NCBI RefSeq assembly: GCF_026013525.1
Contig: NZ_JAPDRA010000006.1
Coordinates: 62,001-126,000, forward strand
DNA: 64,000 nt
From: Sphingomonas canadensis
GTDB taxonomy: Bacteria; Pseudomonadota; Alphaproteobacteria; Sphingomonadales; Sphingomonadaceae
Direction: 5' to 3'
The translations under genes and the position numbers were made by a program. How positions within the stretch are numbered: the stretch's first letter is position 1; each line of letters begins with the position of its first letter. Positions 34,873-41,398 of the stretch are shown one piece after another. The notes under the pieces are model-generated. The model was not told the DNA's origin. It did no database searches and saw nothing but the letters and a program-made list of their open reading frames with translations.

Positions 34873-35345
34873 TTCGAGCCCTCCGCACGGATGGTTTCCG
34901 CGTAATTGTCCTTCAGCGCCCGGTCCGAATGCCACAGCCACAGCGGATCGAGCCGCGGCTTGAGCGCGGCACCCAGATAGCCGCTGTACGCCAGCAGCAG
35001 CACACCGTTGAGGAACAGTTCCTGCGGGCCGGTGAACAACTGGCGCGGCGTCGCGACGACGAAGGTGTTCAACCAGAAGATGTTCACCGTGGCGGGCATC
35101 TCCAGGATCAGCGCCAGCAGCACGAAGCGGTTCGTGAGCAGCATGATCCCGAAGAAGAACTCCATGTACTTGATCGCCTGATACACCCCTATGGCGGTGT
35201 TCGCCGCGGCCCATTCGCCGCCGATTCCGGGGATTTCGGGGACGTATCCGGTCAGGATATAGCGCCCGCCCGAGAATAGCAGATGCGCCCCGAAGAATAT
35301 CCGAATCCAGGTTATGATGTAATAAGTCGGTGTATCGTTCGCCAC
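34869..35345 (-). CDS. DoxX-like integral membrane protein (copy 3)
   Basis: 158-aa protein with four hydrophobic segments. It shares with copies 1 and 2 the block NRFVLLALILEMP, IFWLN and TPRQLFTGPQEL (copy 1 has APRQLITGPLEI). GTG 35345 is chosen because AGGAGA lies six bases upstream; the longer frame from 35396 would overlap the spacer after copy 4. It is N-terminally shorter than copies 1 and 2, lacking their first hairpin. Part of a five-gene envelope operon with a second DoxX-like gene 31 bases upstream. Confidence 0.65.
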   Translation of the reverse strand: MANDTPTYYIITWIRIFFGAHLLFSGGRYILTGYVPEIPGIGGEWAAANTAIGVYQAIKYMEFFFGIMLLTNRFVLLALILEMPATVNIFWLNTFVVATPRQLFTGPQELFLNGVLLLAYSGYLGAALKPRLDPLWLWHSDRALKDNYAETIRAEGSK

Positions 35346-35376
35346 GCCACTCTCCTGATAACGTGCTGGACCCTGA

Positions 35377-35925
35377 TTATGAATTCGCGCGATCACTTCT
35401 CGTATCGATCAGGTGCGCGATCTGTCCGATATCTTTTACGCTGCCCGGTTCCGAGCGGAAGGAAAGCATCGGCACATAGTAACGGACATAGGACAGCGCG
35501 ACGATGACGTTCATGTACAGGCAGGTGACGCCCATATAGGTGGGATTGAACAGCCGGTCCGTGCGCAGGTTCAGGAAGATCGCGTTGTAGAACACCATCG
35601 CCGAGACCGGCAGCAGCAGCAGCACCGCGGCGGGCACGAATATGCCGAATATCAGGCAAAGGCCGCCGATTATCTCGATCGTCTTGACGAAATCGAACAG
35701 GCCGATGTCGATCAGGGTGACCAGCATCTGGTTGGACGCCGGCAGCGTGCCGAGCGGCTGGGGAAAGGCGGGCAGCAGCCCGAAGTGCGGTGCCCAGTAG
35801 CTGTAGCCGCTAACCACCATCCAGGCGCCCAGGAACAGCCGCATCAGCGTGACCGCGCCCTTCCAAAGCGTATCGGCGTCGAGCGCAAGCTCGATCCGGT
35901 CGTCAACGTCCTTGCGATTGGTCAT
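35377..35925 (-). CDS. DoxX-like integral membrane protein (copy 4)
   Basis: 182-aa protein with about four membrane segments after a 24-residue acidic cytoplasmic N-terminus. It keeps FVKTIEIIGGLCLIFGIFVPAA, matching the [IV]K-x2-E-x3-G core, then YNAIFLN and YVRYYVPML near the end, as in the other copies. Adjacent in an operon to copy 3, so the two may form a heterodimer. ATG 35925 has GGAG ten bases upstream. Function unassigned. Confidence 0.65.
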   Translation of the reverse strand: MTNRKDVDDRIELALDADTLWKGAVTLMRLFLGAWMVVSGYSYWAPHFGLLPAFPQPLGTLPASNQMLVTLIDIGLFDFVKTIEIIGGLCLIFGIFVPAAVLLLLPVSAMVFYNAIFLNLRTDRLFNPTYMGVTCLYMNVIVALSYVRYYVPMLSFRSEPGSVKDIGQIAHLIDTRSDRANS

Positions 35926-35957
35926 GCGGCAAACTCCTGCGCGGGCATCGGCATCGC

Positions 35958-36395
35958 TCAGCGCGAGACAAAGCGGGTCGGATAGCGTTCGCGGCGGATG
36001 ATGCGGCCGTTGACCGTCACGAACAGGTCGATCACGTCCGCCGCCGCCTCCCCGCGCGCCGCGGCGATCCGGTGGAACACCACCACCGTGGTCCCCTGCG
36101 CGACAACCGAGCGGATCTCATGGGGTATCGGCACGCCGTCGCGCCGGTCCTGCGCGCCGGGCGCATCGTCGGCGGCACCGGGGACGAAATAGTCGCGCAC
36201 CGCCTGAGCACCCCGGCCGCGGTCATAGGCCTGCGCCATGAAGCCGGCGACGATCTCGCGTGGCAGCTTTCCCGTGCCCGGAGCCTTCCAGTCCCAGGGA
36301 AAGCCATAATGCATCGTGCAATAGACTGCGGCGGTGAACACCAGCCCCAGCGCGATCGACACAAGCCTAAGGCTCGACCGCTTGACCGTGACCAT
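35958..36395 (-). CDS. membrane-anchored SnoaL-like protein
   Basis: 145-aa protein: an N-terminal membrane anchor (about residues 8-27) followed by a small alpha+beta domain resembling SnoaL/NTF2-like folds (AGFMAQAYDRGRGAQAVRDYF, then strands VVVFHRIAA and VIDLFVTVNGRIIRRERYP). SnoaL-like proteins act as cyclases, isomerases or binding modules; no catalytic residue can be assigned. GGGGGGAGG precedes ATG 36395. First gene of the five-gene envelope operon; the anchor places the domain in the periplasm. Confidence 0.5.
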   Translation of the reverse strand: MVTVKRSSLRLVSIALGLVFTAAVYCTMHYGFPWDWKAPGTGKLPREIVAGFMAQAYDRGRGAQAVRDYFVPGAADDAPGAQDRRDGVPIPHEIRSVVAQGTTVVVFHRIAAARGEAAADVIDLFVTVNGRIIRRERYPTRFVSR

Positions 36396-36531
36396 CAACC
36401 TCCCCCCGCACAGGGCGCCATGCCTGACGCCGGCCGCCGTTATTTCCGCCGGATACCATCGCGCCGGGGCAGGGATAAATCGGAAATGCGGCCCTGCCCG
36501 GCTAACGGACAGGGGAGCGGCGCGATTCCGC

Positions 36532-36984
36532 TCAATCCTGTGAAGCCGCGGTGACGAGGCGCAGCATCCGCAGAAAATCCTCGCGCTCGGCCGGGCTGAG
36601 CGGCGCGAGCAGGCGCACCTGCACCTGTTCCGCCGCGGGCATCGATGCCGCCAGCAAGGCACGCCCGGCCGGTGTCGCCGCGAGTTCCTTCACACGTTTG
36701 TCGCTTGGGCTCACCGAGCGGCGAACCAGCCCCTTGCGCTCCAGCCGGTCGAGCACGCCGCCGATCGTCGCCTTGTCGAAATCGATCAGCTCCGCGAGCG
36801 TGGTGGCATCGAGGCCCGGCCGCTCGGCGATGGCGGCAAGCGAGATGAGCTGGACCGAGGTCAATTCCGCATCGGCAAGCTCTTCGGCGAATATCGCGGT
36901 CGATACCTGCTGCGCCCGGCGGATGAGGTGGCCGGGCATGGCGGTGAGTCGCGTCAGGCTCATGGGATCGGGATAGGTTCGCAT
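36532..36984 (-). CDS. MarR-family regulator
   Basis: 150-aa winged-helix regulator. Seen: LTSVQLISLAAIAERPGLDATTLAELIDFDKATIGGVLDRLERKGLVRR (DNA-binding helices and wing) and SPSDKRVKELAATPAGR (wing to dimer helix). ATG 36984 is used; an internal ATG at 36963 is possible. It is divergent from the Tat-SnoaL gene, with a near-perfect GTATAC-centred palindrome in between that recurs before the MobA-type hydroxylase. MarR regulators (MobR) are known to repress mobA in Comamonas, so control of 37084-39740 is likely. Confidence 0.85.
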   Translation of the reverse strand: MRTYPDPMSLTRLTAMPGHLIRRAQQVSTAIFAEELADAELTSVQLISLAAIAERPGLDATTLAELIDFDKATIGGVLDRLERKGLVRRSVSPSDKRVKELAATPAGRALLAASMPAAEQVQVRLLAPLSPAEREDFLRMLRLVTAASQD

Positions 36985-37032
36985 CCGCCGTCTTTGCAAC
37001 TCCCCGGCGTCCGGATCCTTGCCGCGCCATAT

Positions 37033-37052
37033 TTAGTATGTATACATTCTAA
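37033..37052. promoter_or_regulatory. MarR operator candidate, site 1
   Basis: TTAGTATGTATACATTCTAA, a 20-bp palindrome with one mismatched pair. It lies 49 bp upstream of marR and 32 bp upstream of the Tat-SnoaL start. It matches site 2 (before the hydroxylase) at 15 of 20 positions. The right arm is also part of a second repeat CATTCT-N6-AGAATG (37045-37062). It is well placed for autorepression and control of the divergent gene. Confidence 0.6.
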
Positions 37053-37083
37053 TTTCAGAATGCGCCAGCGTCAGGAGATACCG

Positions 37084-37665
37084 ATGCCCGATTCGCCGCA
37101 GTCCGATCATCCCCCCGCGACGGGCATCGGCAGGCGGGCGTTCGCCGGTGCCGGCCTTGTCGCAATCGCGGCGGCGGGCATGCCGGCCACGGCCGCCCCG
37201 GCCCGCGCCCGGCGGCCGAAGGTGGAGGACCGGCTTGCGATCGAGGATCTTTTCACCAGCTATCTATGGGCGTTCGATTGCGGAGACGCCGATGCGTTCG
37301 CCACGCTGTTCACCGCCGGTGCGGTGGTCGTGGGCAAGGGCACGCGATATGCCGGCCGCGCGGCGATCCTCGAATGGTTCCGCATGCTGATCGGCCTGCG
37401 CGACCGTGAAGGCGACGACGCCTGGATGCACCAGGCGGGCCAGTTCCGTTTCGTGCCGGCGGACGGCGGCTGGATCGTCTTCGCCTATGCGACGCACTTC
37501 AACGGAAACTCGCAGAAGGGCACGCGCGGCGTACGCAGCCTGGGCTATTTCACCTGCGAATGCCGCCGGGAGGCCGGGGAGTGGAAGTTCCACCGCTTCA
37601 GCATCTCCGCCTGGGACCGCACCGCCGTGCCGTGGAAGAAGCCGCTGCCCTGGGCGGGCGGCTGA
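37084..37665 (+). CDS. SnoaL-like protein with Tat-type signal
   Basis: 193-aa protein. Residues 1-42 look like a twin-arginine signal (R17-R18-A-F, then a hydrophobic run and PATAAPA). The rest is a SnoaL_4-type domain: RLAIEDLFTSYLWAFDCGDADAFATLFTAGAVVVGKGTRYAGRAAILEWF, and HFNGNSQKGTRGVRSLGYFTCECRREAGEWKFHRF. This group resembles the small subunits of aromatic dioxygenases and scytalone-dehydratase-like enzymes, normally cytoplasmic. Export of a folded NTF2-type protein suggests cofactor- or oligomer-dependent folding. CAGGAGA precedes the ATG. Controlled in all likelihood by the divergent MarR. Confidence 0.7.
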   Translation: MPDSPQSDHPPATGIGRRAFAGAGLVAIAAAGMPATAAPARARRPKVEDRLAIEDLFTSYLWAFDCGDADAFATLFTAGAVVVGKGTRYAGRAAILEWFRMLIGLRDREGDDAWMHQAGQFRFVPADGGWIVFAYATHFNGNSQKGTRGVRSLGYFTCECRREAGEWKFHRFSISAWDRTAVPWKKPLPWAGG

Positions 37666-37745
37666 AGGCTGCGCAGCGGCGGCGGCACATCTCCGCCGGC
37701 ATGTCCGCTTGGCGGACAGCGGCCACGTCCGGGCTGCCCTCGGAT

Positions 37746-37769
37746 ATATAGTAAGTATACATACAATAT
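37746..37769. promoter_or_regulatory. MarR operator candidate, site 2
   Basis: 24-bp AT-rich palindrome centred on GTATAC at 37755-37760 with two mismatched pairs, 40 bp upstream of the hydroxylase ATG. It shares AGTA-n-GTATACAT with site 1. Same regulator proposed. Confidence 0.6.
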
Positions 37770-37808
37770 CGTTTGGGCCGGGCCTTGCGCCGGCGATGGG
37801 AGAGGCCA

Positions 37809-39740
37809 ATGCAATTCTACCTCAACGGTTTCTATCCCGGCGACCCGTTCGTCTCTCCGGCGGCGGCGGACGCGCGGCAGGGCACCGCGGGCATGCCGGC
37901 GGAGCTGGATGTGCTGATCGTCGGATGCGGCCCGACCGGGCTGACGCTGGCGGCGCAGCTATCCGCCTTTCCCGACATCCGCACCGCCATCGCAGAGGCC
38001 AAGTCCGGGCCGCTGGAAATCGGCCAGGCCGACGGAATCGCCTGCCGGTCGGTGGAAATGTACGAGGCGTTCGGCTTTGCCGAGCGGGTGATGAAGGAAG
38101 CCTATTGGGTAAACGAAACCAGCTTCTGGAAGCCCGGCGAGAACAACCGCGAGCATATCGCACGCAGCGGGCGCATCCAGGATACCGAGGACGGCCTGTC
38201 CGAATTCCCCCATCTGATCCTCAACCAGGCGCGGGTCCATGATTTCCTGCTCGAGGTGATGCGAAACGCCCCCGGCCGGAACGAGCCCTATTACGAGCGC
38301 CGCCTGATCGAACTGACCATCGATCGCGCGGATTCGTCCGGCTATCCGGTCACCGCGCGGTTCGAGCGGACCGATCCGGCGCATTCGGGCGAGATCGAGA
38401 CTGTCCGCGCCCGCTATGCGGTCGGGTGCGATGGCGCCCGCAGCTTCGTGCGCGGCGCGATCGGACGCGAACTGCGCGGCGATTCCGCCAACCAGGCATG
38501 GGGCGTGATGGACGTACTCGCCGTCACCGACTTTCCCGATATCCGGATGAAGGCGGCAATCCATTCGGCGAACGAGGGCAGCGTGCTGATCATCCCGCGC
38601 GAGGGCGGCTATATGGTCCGGCTGTATATCGAGCTGGACAAGCTCGCCGAGAACGAACGCATCGCCAGCCGCAAGATCACGCCCGAGCATCTGATCGCTG
38701 CCGCGCGCCGCATCCTGCGCCCTTATACGCTGGAGGTGCATGAGGTCGCATGGTGGTCGGTGTACGAGATCGGCCAGCGCATCTGCGACAAATATGACGA
38801 TGTTCCCGCGGGCAGCGAGGCGGAGATGCTGCCCTGCGTCTTCATTGCCGGCGATGCCTGCCACACGCACAGCCCCAAGGCGGGCCAGGGAATGAACGTA
38901 TCCATCGCCGACGGATTCAACCTGGGATGGAAACTTGCGGCGGTTCTGCGCGGGCGGGCGCGGGGGGAGTTGTTGCACAGCTATTCCAGCGAGCGGCGCG
39001 CGATTGCCCAGGAACTGATTGATTTCGATAGAGAATTCGCAAAGATGTTCAGCGCGCCGCCGCGGGACGCGAACGATCCCGACGGCGAAGGTGTCGATCC
39101 CGCGGAGTTCCAGCGATATTTCGTCAAGCACGGGCGCTTCACCGCGGGCACCTCGGTCCATTACCGGCCGTCGGCGATCGTCGGCGACGGCGCGCACCAG
39201 GCGCTGGCGCACGGGCTGACCATCGGCATGCGCTTCCATTCGGCGCCGTCGATCCGGCTGGCCGACGCGAAGCCGGTGCATCTGGGCCATATCGTCAAGG
39301 CGGACGGACGCTGGCGCATCTTCGCCTTCGCCCCCGGCGCGGACCCGGCGCAGCCCGGATCGGCGCTGGACCGGCTGTGCGCATTCCTGGGCCAGGACCC
39401 GGCGTCGCCAGTGCTGCGCCACACCCCCGCCGGCGCCGATCCGGACAGCGTGATCGAGACGATCGCGGTGCTCCAGCAGGGCCATCGCGATATCGCGCCG
39501 GGCGACCTGCCCCGCTTCCTGTTCCCGGCGAAGGGCCGCTATGGCCTGACCGACTATGAGAAGGTCTATTGCCCCGATCTGAAGAACGGGCAGGACGTGT
39601 TCGACATGCGCGGGATCGATCGCACGCACGGATGCCTGGTGATCGTGCGGCCGGACCAGTTCGTGGCGGAGATCCTGCCGTTCGACGCGCACGCCGCGCT
39701 GGGCGCCTTCTTCGACCGCGTGCTGCTGCCCGCGGGCTGA
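37809..39740 (+). CDS. FAD-dependent aromatic hydroxylase (MobA/phenol 2-monooxygenase type)
   Basis: 643-aa single-component class A flavoprotein monooxygenase. Seen: FAD-binding VLIVGCGPTGLTLAA at residues 35-50, the DG motif VGCDGARSFVR, the GD motif FIAGDACHTHSPKAGQGMNVSIADGFNLGWKL, and a C-terminal thioredoxin-like domain (about residues 450-643), as in 3-hydroxybenzoate 4-monooxygenase (about 640 aa) and phenol hydroxylase. It hydroxylates a phenolic ring using NADPH and O2 in the cytoplasm. GGGAGAGG precedes ATG 37809. The gene is preceded by a MarR operator candidate, matching the MobR-mobA precedent; the true substrate is unproven. Confidence 0.85.
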   Translation: MQFYLNGFYPGDPFVSPAAADARQGTAGMPAELDVLIVGCGPTGLTLAAQLSAFPDIRTAIAEAKSGPLEIGQADGIACRSVEMYEAFGFAERVMKEAYWVNETSFWKPGENNREHIARSGRIQDTEDGLSEFPHLILNQARVHDFLLEVMRNAPGRNEPYYERRLIELTIDRADSSGYPVTARFERTDPAHSGEIETVRARYAVGCDGARSFVRGAIGRELRGDSANQAWGVMDVLAVTDFPDIRMKAAIHSANEGSVLIIPREGGYMVRLYIELDKLAENERIASRKITPEHLIAAARRILRPYTLEVHEVAWWSVYEIGQRICDKYDDVPAGSEAEMLPCVFIAGDACHTHSPKAGQGMNVSIADGFNLGWKLAAVLRGRARGELLHSYSSERRAIAQELIDFDREFAKMFSAPPRDANDPDGEGVDPAEFQRYFVKHGRFTAGTSVHYRPSAIVGDGAHQALAHGLTIGMRFHSAPSIRLADAKPVHLGHIVKADGRWRIFAFAPGADPAQPGSALDRLCAFLGQDPASPVLRHTPAGADPDSVIETIAVLQQGHRDIAPGDLPRFLFPAKGRYGLTDYEKVYCPDLKNGQDVFDMRGIDRTHGCLVIVRPDQFVAEILPFDAHAALGAFFDRVLLPAG

Positions 39741-39749
39741 ATCCCCCCT

Positions 39750-39789
39750 GCCCCGCCGCCGCCCGCCGCGAGGCGCAGCGCGGCGGGGC
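39750..39789. terminator. bidirectional hairpin between converging genes
   Basis: Perfect 10-bp stem GCCCCGCCGC/GCGGCGGGGC with a 20-base GC-rich loop, in the 58-bp gap between the hydroxylase and MmgE/PrpD stops. No U-tract, so rho-independent function is uncertain. Confidence 0.4.
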
Positions 39790-39798
39790 GAACCGGGA

Positions 39799-41298
39799 TC
39801 AGTCCGGCACCGCCATCGCCGCCGTGAGCCGCGATATGTCGTCGAGCGTATCGATGCGCTCCAGCAGCCCGCGGAGCGCCCCGGCGCGATCCGGGCCGAT
39901 GCCTGCATAATCGGCGCAGTCGGCGAACTTGGCCGCGGTCTCCGCCGCTGTCATCGGCGCGCCGGGATCGCCCTTCGCTTCGGCGACGCGCTGACGCAGC
40001 ACCCTGCCATCGCGCGTGGTGACCGCGATCTCCGCCTGCCCCGGGCCGCCACCCGCCCCAGCCAGTCCATCGTCCTGTTCGGTGACGATCCGCTGCGCCA
40101 TCGCCAATATGTCGTCGCGACGCAGCGCATCCGGGGTGAATTGGGCGAGGCGCACCTTGCCGTCCACGAAGGCGGCCGCGACCACCCAGGGGATGCTGAA
40201 CTGCGCCTCGACCACGCTGGCCGGGCGCCGCTTGCGATCGATCGGGTTGCTGAGGAACGGCCATTCTGCGGGGCCATTGCGGATCAGGATGCGATCGATC
40301 TGCCCGGGACGCAGCCCGTGATCCGCCACGAGCCGGAGCGCCGCATCGGCCGAGGTATGCGATCCCCGGCACGACGGCCAGGGCTTGAACGCCGTCTCCA
40401 TCGCCGGGAAGCGGCTGCCCAGCCCGCCGAGGAGCAGTTCCCGCGAATAATTCCCGCGGTGATACTGGCGATACCAGCCCTTCTCGCCCTCCAGCACGGC
40501 ATGCGGGCCGCTGACCCCGCGCGCGGCCAGCCGGGCCGCGAACACGCCGGCGGCCGACGCCAGTCCCGGCCCCAGCCGCTTCGTCAGCGCGCCATCGATA
40601 TGCGACTGGGCGTTGCCGGCGGCCTGATGATAGGCGATGCCGGCCGCATCGATCATGCGGGCGCGATCGAGCCGCATAAGCCGCGCCGCCAGCATCGCGG
40701 TGGTCAGATATCCGACCAGGCTGGTGTTGTGCCAGCCGGTGGCGAAGCCGTCCACGCCCGGCTGGGACGACAGCGCGATCCGGCAGGCGGCATCGATCGC
40801 CAGCGTGGCCGCGGCCAGGAACTCGCGGCCGTCGATACCGCCCGCCATGTCCGCAACCGCGAGCGCCGCCGGGAAGGTGATCACCGCCGGATGCAGGAAG
40901 CCGCGGCCGAAGGTGTCATCGAATTCCAGCGCATGCGCCATCGCCGCATTGACCCGCGCGGCATCCTGGGCGGGGACGCGCAGGCCGCTGCCCCACAGCA
41001 CGCTTTCGCCCCTGCCGCCCGTTTCGGCGGCAAGATCGCGCAACTGGCGCACGCCATCCTCATGGCGGCCGGCGATGCCCACCGCCACCGTATCGGCAAG
41101 CTGGCGGCGGGTGACCGCCAGCACCGCATCGGGCAGGTCGGCGAAGCGCGTGTCCAGCATGTAATCGGCCAGATCCTCGATCGCATCGCGCGCCGGCCGC
41201 GCGGCGGGGCGCGATGCCGGACGCGCAGCCGCGCCCGCCGCCGCCAGCAGCCCCCCGGCCGCGCCCGCGCCATGAAGGAATTCTCTTCGATCGATCAT
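39799..41298 (-). CDS. MmgE/PrpD-family protein with Tat signal
   Basis: 499-aa protein of the MmgE/PrpD (2-methylcitrate dehydratase, cis-aconitate decarboxylase) family. Seen: HALEFDDTFGRGFLHPAVITFPAALAVAD, a hallmark block, with KPWPSCRGSHTSADAAL later. The N-terminus MIDRREFLHGAGAAGGLLAAAGAAA is a textbook twin-arginine signal (R4-R5-x-F-L). Family members are cytoplasmic, so export is unusual. Start ATG 41298 follows GAAGGA. It likely dehydrates, isomerises or decarboxylates a carboxylate in the periplasm. Directly downstream of a TonB receptor on the same strand, so possibly co-regulated, though a hairpin lies between them. Confidence 0.8.
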   Translation of the reverse strand: MIDRREFLHGAGAAGGLLAAAGAAARPASRPAARPARDAIEDLADYMLDTRFADLPDAVLAVTRRQLADTVAVGIAGRHEDGVRQLRDLAAETGGRGESVLWGSGLRVPAQDAARVNAAMAHALEFDDTFGRGFLHPAVITFPAALAVADMAGGIDGREFLAAATLAIDAACRIALSSQPGVDGFATGWHNTSLVGYLTTAMLAARLMRLDRARMIDAAGIAYHQAAGNAQSHIDGALTKRLGPGLASAAGVFAARLAARGVSGPHAVLEGEKGWYRQYHRGNYSRELLLGGLGSRFPAMETAFKPWPSCRGSHTSADAALRLVADHGLRPGQIDRILIRNGPAEWPFLSNPIDRKRRPASVVEAQFSIPWVVAAAFVDGKVRLAQFTPDALRRDDILAMAQRIVTEQDDGLAGAGGGPGQAEIAVTTRDGRVLRQRVAEAKGDPGAPMTAAETAAKFADCADYAGIGPDRAGALRGLLERIDTLDDISRLTAAMAVPD

Positions 41299-41342
41299 CG
41301 CCCATCCTTCCGGCGGCACGCCGCGCATGCCGCGAAATGAAA

Positions 41343-41372
41343 GCGGGGCGGCCCGCATCCGGACCGCCCCGC
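41343..41372 (-). terminator. terminator after TonB receptor 2
   Basis: Perfect 9-bp stem GCGGGGCGG/CCGCCCCGC with a 12-base loop, 27 bases after the receptor stop, followed on the minus strand by TTTCATTTC. Good intrinsic-terminator shape. Confidence 0.6.
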
Positions 41373-41398
41373 CTGTGCTCCAGTCTGCGCGGGGCAGA

